DNA of 64,000 nt from Hemerocallis citrina (Eukaryota > Streptophyta > Magnoliopsida > Asparagales > Asphodelaceae): positions 148,255,363-148,319,362 of the forward strand of contig CM030358.1 of NCBI GenBank assembly GCA_017893485.1. The letters run 5' to 3'. The stretch's first letter is position 1, and every line of letters starts with the position of its first letter. The position numbers and the translations under genes were made by a program. Shown piece by piece: positions 55,750 through 64,000 of the stretch. The notes under the pieces are model-generated. The model was not told the origin of the DNA, did no database searches, and saw only the letters and a list, made by a program, of their open reading frames with translations.

Positions 55750-57990
55750 GTTGTAAGCGAGCCCTAATTTTGGGCGTGGTTGAGTTTATGGGCCTGGAGG
55801 CGGCCCATGTTCTTCTTACCAAGTGGATGGAGAGCCTCCATAAGAGGGTGAAGGCCAAGCCAACACTGAGTGATGAGGAGAAGAGTTTGAGTGATGCTTT
55901 TCTCAAGAGCAAGCCATTGAAGTGACAGGAGGTTACATATGTGGTCCTCTTCGAGGGGGGTCTGAGCTCGATGGATCCTAGTATGACTTAGTTCTAGCTT
56001 TTTCCTTGTATTTTCTTTTCTAAATATTCAGTCATCATTTTCCTTTTATCCAACCTTATCTTTATATTCCATTTTGTTTCCGAGAAGGACATGAACTTTG
56101 ATATGATCATGGTGGCTTGCACCAGGGTGAGAAACAAGGCACTCGAGGTCAAGAAGAGGAAGAGGATGATGATCAAACCTGTGTCCGTGAAGGCTGTTAG
56201 GAGCACCGAATCTTCTACTCCGATAATGGCTCTGGGCTCACCTCCACATGCATCGATGAGCCCCATAGCGGGCAAACTCACCCTTGCTGTGATCATCGCA
56301 GAAGAGTGTCCCTTAATGGTTGCCAAGGCCAACGAGATCTTCATCGATAAGCAAAAGAAGATCTATGTGCCTAACTAGGGAGTTAAGCGGCAGGATGGCT
56401 TCCTCAGCTATTCAGCGAGTTATATGAATGTTGTTTGACATCTCTTACCTCGAAGGAATTGAACAAAATGGCTCAAGAGACGATTGATTCCCCCTATATG
56501 AAGATCTCTTGGGCCACCATGTCGGTACGTATAGTGTCTCTTATATTAATTTTACATTCTTTCATATATTTCTATGTAATGAAACTCTTCCTCTTTGTAG
56601 ATTGCTTGTCACTTCAGCAACTTGTTGGACCAGGTAGAGAATGAGGAGAAGCTTTGAAAGTTTGCGAATGACAAGGCCAAGCTGAAAAGGATGAAGTTCG
56701 TTAAGGCGGTGGATGAGGCCCTTCTTGCTTGAGTTTCTCAGCTTGAGGCTAAGCAGAAGAGGGAAAGGGAAGAGGAGGCGAAGGAGAAGGAAACAATGGC
56801 TGTGAAAGTAGGCTATGGTGGCCCAGGTGAGGGCCAAATCATAGGATTACCTCTTCACGAACATGAAGAATGCCTATGTTAAGGCCATCAGGAATGTGGT
56901 TGATCTCATTCCTCACTTCGCTGGGAAGGGGTACTGCTTGGCACTGAAATCAGGAGAGGAGACGGTAACGGAGGAGTCGAAGGAAGAGGAGGAAAAGGAA
57001 GAAGAAAAGGTGCCTCATAAAGAGCCTATGGGTGGGGATGTGAAGAGCCAGGAGAGGGATGCATGGATGAAGGGAAAGGAAGTGGTTGACGCTTCCACTC
57101 CTGTAACTCTGTTGCTGAGGTTGACCCCTGAATCTGCTCCTTTTTTTTTGTCTTTTTGACTTTGTAAATACATCTAATAGCAAACTGGTCACCGCTGATG
57201 CATCTTTCATTTTGACCGAATGAATTAATTTTGGTGTCCAACACTTCTGCATTTTCTTTGTGAACAAGAATTTTGCATATAGCTCCTCAGTCTTCTTTTC
57301 TTTCTAGTTATGTTTTCTAGCAATGTAGTAACTCCAAACTCTTCTCTGTTGGCAGATATATCATGTACTCCGGAAGGGACCATCAGGACATTGAGCTTGC
57401 TCATCTTCGCTACAAGTTACGTGTGATGGAGTTGGGGTTTGTCTGTTCACGCAATGCATCGCATGAGACGGAGTTGGAGCTCACTCGCCTAAAGGCAGTG
57501 TTAGTCAAGAGAGACTTGCAATTTGCTTGCCTAAGGGAGGCTTGTTTCAGTGGTTCAGCACATCTTGGTAGGCCGCTCAAAGGATTCCAGGGAAACAGTG
57601 TCCCGGGGAAGAGGTTCAACTCAGGGAGTTGATCATTGAGAAGGATTTGCAGATTTGCTGCCTAGCGGTGAGGCATGGAGGGTTGTAGGGTAGAAGTACC
57701 CCTCGTCCTAGCGGTACTGGTCCGGGAGCGATGACTAGAGGAGTAACCTTGGACTCTCGAGTAGCCTGGAGGAATCCTAGGGATGCCCAGAGTGGAGTTG
57801 TCGGGACTTAAAGCATGGCTCCTATTGAGAAGGTGGGGGGTGCTCGCCCCACCTAGGCTGGGACCCAATCTACTGGGTTGGATCCCTTCTAGTAGGGCTG
57901 AGGTGGATGTAGTGGAACTTCTTCGAAAAGGATGCGTCTCAAGCGGGCTGTGTCTCTTAGTTGAAATATCCCTTTCTTTCATAGACGTAA
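55750..57990 (+). pseudogene. Antisense multi-exon gene of the Tat/Retand-like element
   Basis: Plus-strand open pieces form a series: VVEFMGLEAAHVLLTKWMES to SDAFLKSKPLK (55770-55924); MNFDMIMVACTRVRNKALEV (56091-56379); KELNKMAQETIDSPYMKISW (56455-56524); HFSNLLDQVENEEKL and a Lys/Glu-rich coiled coil (56601-57159); and HQDIELAHLRYKLRVMELGF (57363-57632). A clear intron is seen at 56525-56600 (tcg|gtacgt...ctttgtag), with acceptors at 56084 and 57355. An aataaag signal lies near 58103. It resembles the antisense coiled-coil proteins of Tat elements (Transposase_28 type), whose function is unknown. Stops in the fourth piece suggest decay. Exon limits are approximate. Confidence 0.55.
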
Positions 57991-58157
57991 GTGATTAGAG
58001 TAGAGAGAATTTGTGGGATAGTCAATGTAATTTAACTTTTTAGAATTGTGGCAAAGTGAACGTGAGATTTCCCATGTACTTCTTAAGCTGGTAATAAGAT
58101 GTTGATATGAAATAAAGACTTCTAAGTGCTCAAGTATTATCATGCCTTCTTTGTGAC

Positions 58158-58880
58158 TTGTTGTCTAGAGTCGGCGAGCCACAGGGGCAGCTCTAGGGGG
58201 AAGCTGGATACTAGACACTACATGCTCAAATTTGTGAGTTGTTGGAGTAGCATATAGGAAGAGCTAGACTCTAAGCTATGCCTGTTCAAGAGTTAGCGAG
58301 TTGTGGGAGCAGTTTCAAGTGGCAAGTCAAGCTCCGAACTTGCTTTTCTGCGAGTTGCAGGAGCGACTTCAATCCATAATTTGGACTCCGAACTTACTGT
58401 TGGAGGAGTTAACGAGTTGTTGGAGCAGTTTCGAGTGACGAGCCTGGCTCCGAACTTACTTGCTAGCAAGTTGTGGGAGCATCTTCGAGTCACGAGTTTA
58501 GATTATGAACTTGTTATTTGAAGAGTCAACGAGTTATGAGAGCAGTTTCAAGTGACGAGCTCAGTTTCGAACTTTCTTGCTAGTGAGTTTCGAGAGAAAC
58601 TTTGAGTCACGAGTTTGGACTCTGAACTTTTTATTTCAGGAGTTAACAAGTTGTTAGAGCAGTTTCGAGTGACGAGCCCAACTGCAAACTTGCTTGCTAG
58701 TGAGTTATGGGAGTAGCTTTGAGTTATGACTTTGGACTCTGAACTTGTTGTTTGGGGGGTTAACAAGTTGTGAGAGCAAATTTAGGGAAGAGTTGAACTC
58801 CTAACTTGTTATTGGAGGAGCACAATGAGTTGCTGGTGTAGTTCAGAAAGGGGACTGAGCACTAAACTCGTTGTTTATAT
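58158..58880. repeat. 117-bp tandem repeat array (two 58-bp halves)
   Basis: The phrase agcagtttcgagtgacgagc recurs at about 58307, 58424, 58541, 58658 and 58775, exactly 117 bp apart. Each unit contains two related halves of about 58 bp (gagcagtttcgagtgacgag and gagcatcttcgagtcacgag). The first 150 bp are more divergent. It lies between the end of pol and the antisense gene. Confidence 0.92.
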
Positions 58881-59036
58881 CCAGAAAGTAGTAAAAGAAT
58901 TCTGTGAAAGGAAGTGCTAAGTTTTATTGATATTAATTCTAAGTTGCTGCTTTGGTGGTTAACCTTTATTACATGCACTGGCCATTACAAGGATCAGCCT
59001 TAATACAAATTAAAAACCTACTACTAGTAGAGGGCG

Positions 59037-59283
59037 TTAAGTACCCTCATTGTACTTAAACAAGTACTCGGCATTCCAAGTCCTTGATATCTTCTTGCTC
59101 CCCAGGTCTTCAAGTTGGTTGGCTCCTAGACAGATGACTTTGTACAATCCCTCTTAGTTGGGAGCGAGCTTTCCCTTCTTGTAGGAGTCAAAAATTTCGA
59201 GCTTTCTCAGGACGAGGTTCCCCACTTTGAGGTTAGCTAGGCAGACCTTGTTGTAGAATTTTCATACCCTCTGCTGATAGATG
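59037..59283 (-). pseudogene. Gypsy integrase C-terminus (Tat type)
   Basis: On the minus strand: KVGNLVLRKLEIFDSYKKGK, then LAPN, a stop in place of Trp, EGLYKVI, and the end RTWNAEYLFKYNEGT followed by a stop at 59037. GxLVLR...GKLAPNWEGPY and the ...WNAxxLxxY end are hallmarks of Tat-type integrase tails. The rest of pol lies beyond the LTR inserted at 59284. Confidence 0.85.
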
Positions 59284-62200
59284 TGTAACACCCCGTAATT
59301 TTAAATACAATATTTTGAATTAATAAATAATTTTAAATCAATTTATTTAATTATTTTGAATTTCTGTGAAATTGTCATTTTTGCACGTGCGAAACACATG
59401 CCAATATTTTTGAAATACAAGTTTTGGAATTTTTAGTTTCCAAATAAATTCTATTATTCATAATTAGATATATTTGATTTTTTGAGATTTTTCTGAATAA
59501 AGAAACTAATTTTATAAATACTTCGAAAGAAAGGGGCCTTTTTGTAAAAAGGTCGTTAGGGGTGAAAATTTAACTTAAAAATTGTTTGGATGCATTTAGG
59601 GCCGGCTATTCAGTAGAAGGCTGTAGGGAGTTAGATTATTTTCATATTTGGTTGATTTTATTGAATAACTGAATAAATATATAATTACGCAACTTTGGGA
59701 TTTGTGGGACTTTATTGCAAATATTTTTCCTGGAGAATAAAATGTCAGAAATTTTATTTGGAAGATTTAATTTTTATTAATAGATAATAATTCTAATTTT
59801 TTTGGATTTTTACGAATATTTTATGACATATTTGCAAATATTACAAAGTAAAGGACTTTTATGCAAAATTACCACTTGGAGTGCAAATCCAAATTTTTTA
59901 AATTTAGTTGACTTATTTAACAAATTTTTAAAGAAGGATTGATATATGTAAATAAATAAATTTTTTAAAGATATTTCCAAAAGAGTTGCAAAACCCTAAT
60001 TCTCAAGATCCCGACCTATATATTGGCTGCTACAGCCGTCTTCTTTCCCGCACTCAAACAAGTTTATTTTATTGTTGGCTTTCTTGGAGTTTCGAAGCTA
60101 GGATCTTGGATTTCTTGCGAATGAGCTTTTCTTATTATTATTTCTTCGTCTTTGTTGGTTTCTTCATTGAGGTGAGTGATATGTTTGATCTTTTGTTGTG
60201 CTATACATGTTGAATATGATGATTTGTCCAGTAGATTGCATGCTAGAAGAATTGTTTGTTGATATAATGTGTAAATTGATGAATGAGTAATTGAAAATAA
60301 GAATTTTATGACTATTGTGCAATTGATGAATAAACTTACTGTATAAGTAATCTAAGAATGGTGGAAACCTAGTGGTAATCAAGGATGTGATGTTTCTTGC
60401 TGATATTGATTATGTATAACGAGATTTGTATAATGAACAATGCCTATAACTAAATAAAGAAGAGATCTTTACTGATGCTATGTATGTATGATCTGTTTGA
60501 GGGTTTAACTTGACTAATGCATGTTGTAGAAGTATATAATCATGGGCAAATTGACCTAATTAGTTGTATATATGTATAAGCAATTGGGAAGAAGGGTTTT
60601 TGGGAATGAAAGATCAAGTTTTCATGTATTGAATTGGATTTTTGTTCGGGTCTGATAGTGTAAGCCAAAAGTTGATTTTTTTTGTTTTATGATGTTTTCA
60701 AGTGGATCTTTGATTTATATACTGAGATTGAATTGAACAATAAATTACTCATATACCATGATTCTTGATGATTTTACTGATACATATGTACACATATATA
60801 CACATACCTATATGCATTCCTGATATGAAGGTTTTATTTTTAAAATTGCTCTTTTATGAAATTGTTGAGAGTTTGATTTGATTATGAACTCTAATATGTT
60901 AGAGAAGTTGTATTTGATCATCTCAGGATTTTAATTTTATAATTTCATGCATTTAAAGATTTTAAACTACGAATCAGTTGTGAAGTGCACGAATTTTTAA
61001 GTGGCTGTTTTTGGCATGTCGGTCGACTGTCCTGATTTTGAACTATAATGAAGGTCGACTATCATTGTTTGAGATTTTGGATTTGGCATGTCGGTCGACT
61101 GTGACTTTTTGTAGGTCGACCGACATCACTGTTTTTGGCTGTTTTGTTGAGTTCTTACTGTTTTTCTTGAACGATTGATTCTTCGAACTTATAGATTATT
61201 GATCTACTGTTTTAGATGAAATTTTTGCTACAGATTATTGTATTTTACAGTGATTTATATTTTTTATTTATAATGGAATTTAACTCGTATTTCTACAACT
61301 TTTAGAAAGCGAATATACACGGATTTCTAGATATTGATGTTTTGTGACTTTCTATTACTTCAAATTTGAGAAACTTGATTATTTGAGCGAATTAAACTCA
61401 GATTTTTCTTCTGAAAATTTTTGAGTATTCAGATAATTTTGGATTTGTTTGATTTAAAGAAGTTTCCTAAATATAGACGAATTGATAATAGAATCAAGAG
61501 TTTTAATGGAAGATTTGTGCTGATATTTAAGTAGTGAGTTTCTAGAGGTTGAGTGGGACCCTTGTGTACCGACAGTTATGATTTTTGTGGAAGTTGACCA
61601 GTTGGGGTCTTCGTTCCTGGTTTTGTTGTGTTAAGTCCGGTTGGGGGTACATCAACTCTAGGGGAGATTGTAAAGTAGTTAATAATAACAAACCTAAGGA
61701 TAGGCACTAATTGGAGTTATGATGAAATATGAGCAAACATGGGTAGGGGCCTCATATGGTCAGCGATGGGAGACAGTTTCACTGATTATCGGGGTGTGAG
61801 GCACTTGCGATGTGGCTGGTCTTCCTAATTATCATGATCGAGGCGACGTCCATGGGATGTTTGCGTGATGAGGTACCATGTGCTTTGCGGTGTGAGTTTC
61901 ATTACCTGACCTTCAGGGTGCGAGCACTTGCGTTGAGGGATTGATTTCACTGATTACCGGGTCATGGACTAGATACTCACGGGATATCTAAATCATAAAG
62001 TAATCAATGTAGTAGGATTAGTTGCATAATGTAGGATTGAACCCTATAAAGTGAAGAACGATAAGGGCTTGCACCGAATCTATGTAGAGTAGGGAGCATA
62101 GCTTCGACAAGTGTGCATTAGTTTTCATCATATGCATTTGTGATTTCTTTGACTCGATTTATGCTTGTTTTCTATCTTCTACACTCGACACTTTGCCTAG

Positions 62201-62602
62201 TTCACTTGATAATTTATACTTCTTTTACTGCTATTCATGTCTTATTATATCTACCATGTTAATATGTTGACTATGATTTTATTCTTATGTTTCATTTAAG
62301 TTTGTATTTTTTGAATATCACTCACCTCGTTATGGATGACCCCTGTAGTTTTGGGGGTTAGGGTTTAGCCTCATGTTTTACAAGTAGGTACCATTAGCTT
62401 GGAGTTGGGGGCATGTGGTAGATTAGTAAATGTTTATGCATATCGTGTAAAAGGATTGATTGTAAAGAGAAAATTGTATTTATGGTGTTGTGTTGTAATA
62501 AGAATTGTAATCCAAAGTGTTTAATTTGCGCTGTGCTTGTAAAGGAGTTGATGTAATAAAAAAGTTTTAAATTTTTCCTGTATTTGGTTGCTATATTTAT
62601 GA
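59284..62602 (+). mobile_element. Tekay-like LTR, cut by CACTA element
   Basis: Begins tgtaacaccccgtaatttt. It has a G-box pair at 59393-59410 (gcacgtgcgaaacacatg), a TATA box (ctatatat, 60016-60023) and a splice-donor-like ttgag|gtgagtgat (gt at 60172), 156 bp downstream. It matches the solo LTR at 51805-55151 in opposite orientation. It lacks its ggggtgttaca-type end because CACTA sequence starts at 62603; the end should lie beyond the window. Whether it is solo or a 5' LTR cannot be told. Confidence 0.88.
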
Positions 62603-62639
62603 CACTACAAAAGAAAGTAGCTTTCCCGGCGCTTTTTTA

Positions 62640-63115
62640 CGTCTATACCGGCGTTTTTTACGCCGGTGAAACTTTCACCGGCGTTTACAATAGCGTCGGT
62701 CCAACTGCCGCCGAAGCGGGTGTCGCTGAAACGAAGGGGTCTACACCGGTGTTTTTGATGGACGCCGGTAAATGTTAGGACTACACCGGCGGTCATAAAA
62801 CGCCGGTGTATATCGGTCTCTGGGTGCCGTTCTTGTGCACCTATATACATTCACCGGCGGTCGTCAACCGCCGGTATTTATCCATTCACCGGCGTATATG
62901 AAAACGCCGGTGTAGATCGAAAGTATACCAGCGGTCAAGGAACGCCGGTGTATGTGCGTTTATGAGCGCCTGCTTTTCCCTGTTTACGAACACCGGCGCG
63001 ACAAAAAAACGCCGGTGTAGTTATATACGTCGGCGTTTATAAAACGCCGGTGTACGTCTGTGCCGTTACAGCTGATAACATTCGCCGGCGTGCGTTGAAA
63101 CGCCGGTGTATCACG
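62640..63115. repeat. CACTA subterminal repeats (accggcg / cgccggt)
   Basis: About 16 copies of caccggcg or its complement cgccggtg, often as inverted pairs around a 4-30 bp spacer (for example ccggcgttttttacgccgg at 62649). Such repeats are the transposase-binding region of CACTA elements. Confidence 0.9.
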
Positions 63116-63179
63116 CACTCCAACAATTAGATTATATAGACCGCCGTTTTTTAAAACGCCGTTCTGGCTATGCCCGTTT

Positions 63180-64000
63180 ATTTTCGATACTCCGCTTTTC
63201 CGTTCGATTTCAATTCACAGTTTCATTTACAAAACCTGTAAACTAATTCTCACAACTGATTCAATCAATTTCGTTGCATACTACTGCGCAAACCACAACC
63301 AAACACAAGAATAATTAAAGATAATCAAGTTTCACACGTGTCATATCAATGTCCAAATTCATTGATTAATTAACAGTGTCATAATTAACAAATTAATATA
63401 GAGACTAACATCCCAAATATCCAAACAAACCAGTCTGACAAATATCCAAAATATCCCAAATTCAAAGTATGACATAACTCTCATAAAAAAAACCAGTCTG
63501 ACATAACAACTGCAAGGAGGAGGACATAACAACAACAACCATACAGCAAGGAGGACATAAGAACAGCAAGGAGGACCGCAGATTCAGACCCCTCGAGTAG
63601 CTTCAGCTCTGATCATCAGAATTTCCTTCATCTTGACGACCGCTCTGTGAAAAAAAAAGCAATAGTTTAATTGAACAGTAGATCACAATACAGAATATAC
63701 ATATTTTTTGAACTTGCAAAAAGAACTACCTGTATCTCGAATTATAAGATCAAAGTGCCAACTGCAAATGGAATTGTTAATGATATATACAGAGGTAAAA
63801 TAATTACATTGCAATGCTAAAAATCTAGTACTTAATTTTGTTTTTAAATATATCTAAAATAACAAAACAAATGAAAATTCAGTATCTAACTTGAAACCTT
63901 TATATTCTCCTCTGATTGGGAATATCCACTATCTAAAACAGTAAAACAAATGAAAATTCAGTATCTAAGCATGTCCTTCATGGATTGTTCAGACAATCCA
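63180..64000. other. AT-rich interior of the CACTA element
   Basis: No domain was recognised. Apart from the two weak exon candidates at 63603-63644 and 63731-63767, I see an ataacaacaacaacc-type simple repeat near 63520 and a repeated gtaaaacaaatgaaaattcag phrase (near 63860 and 63940), probably a small local duplication. Confidence 0.4.
63603..63644 (-). CDS. Possible last exon of a CACTA-encoded gene
   Basis: On the minus strand a pyrimidine tract and acceptor (tttttttcacag) precede a short frame SGRQDEGNSDDQS that ends in a stop at 63603. A second short exon is possible at 63731-63767 (ccatttgcag| ... atacag|gtagtt). A gene reading towards the left terminus would fit an element with its 5' end beyond the window. 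Both are guesses from splice signals only. Confidence 0.25.
   Translation of the reverse strand, partial: SGRQDEGNSDDQS

Larger units (their letters stand above)
55300..59283 (-). mobile_element. Tat/Retand-like Gypsy element, 3' part
   Basis: Read from right to left: the integrase C-terminus (59283-59037), a short spacer, a 117-bp tandem array (58880-58158), an antisense multi-exon gene (55750-57990 on the plus strand) and LTR remnants (55740-55300). This is the order described for Retand-type Tat elements: extra antisense ORFs and tandem repeats between pol and the 3' LTR. The right side is cut by the LTR at 59284, the left by the hAT. Lineage is inferred from the integrase tail and this layout. 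Confidence 0.7.
62603..64000. mobile_element. CACTA (En/Spm) transposon, left end
   Basis: Starts with the signature terminus CACTACAAAAGAAAG and runs past the window edge. The preceding 3 bp (tga, 62600-62602) would be one half of the target duplication. Subterminal repeats (62645-63115) are dense, as is usual for CACTA elements. After 63180 the DNA is AT-rich with two possible minus-strand exons. Confidence 0.88.

Noticed and set aside
57410..57982. Minus-strand open frames in the antisense-gene region
   Set aside because: They oppose the plus-strand exons, lack motifs, and the plus strand has the splice and polyadenylation signals.

Overview
The window is plant nuclear DNA, almost certainly from an angiosperm with a large, repeat-rich genome. 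Evidence for this is the set of plant-type transposons (Tat- and Tekay-like Gypsy, Copia, plant L1, MULE, hAT, CACTA), a plant mobile domain (PMD) protein, a DUF3339 gene fragment and telomere-like TTTAGGG runs. I see no intact host gene, no rRNA and no canonical tRNA gene. Nearly all 64 kb is nested, mostly broken mobile DNA. Superfamilies were assigned from motifs I could read; lineage names (Tekay, Tat/Retand, Tourist-like) are inferences by resemblance.

Layout, left part. 1-2146 is the 3' part of a Tat-type Gypsy element with an array of 89-bp tandem repeats. 2383-5295 is an internally deleted Copia element on the minus strand. About 5350-10601 is the 5' half of a Tekay-like Gypsy element on the minus strand: protease start, gag, an extra upstream ORF, primer-binding site and a 3.3-kb LTR. 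10602-11586 is a Copia 3' end with its LTR. An L1 LINE (11587-28945, three pieces) is split by an 11.8-kb MULE (12173-24019) and by a cluster of G-rich inverted modules (25038-28742) that encloses a DUF3339 gene fragment. The MULE carries two convergent genes, a PMD protein (+) and a MURA-like transposase (-), and is itself interrupted by a 4.1-kb solo LTR with a perfect target duplication.

Layout, right part. 28976-32536 is another long solo LTR. 33288-37882 is a Copia element with very short LTRs and an atypical leader. 40064-47585 is a full-length but decayed L1 LINE with a perfect 14-bp target duplication. 48381-55299 is a decayed hAT split by a 3.3-kb solo LTR. 55300-59283 is the 3' part of a minus-strand Tat/Retand-like element: integrase end, a 117-bp tandem array, an antisense spliced gene and LTR remnants. 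59284-62602 is a further Tekay-like LTR cut by a CACTA element that runs off the right edge.

How parts relate. Five long LTRs (3.3-4.1 kb) with related termini dominate. They share a 5' G-box pair, a TATA box and, in four of them, a consensus splice donor at fixed spacing from the TATA box. Two of them carry tandem tRNA-like modules. Three are solo LTRs with perfect 5-bp target duplications, so recombination has removed many element bodies here. The less-described structures are the MULE's hairpin-motif arrays with its PMD gene, the possible LTR leader intron, the tRNA-like modules, and a perfect A-B-A'-B' double inverted repeat at 30361-30542.
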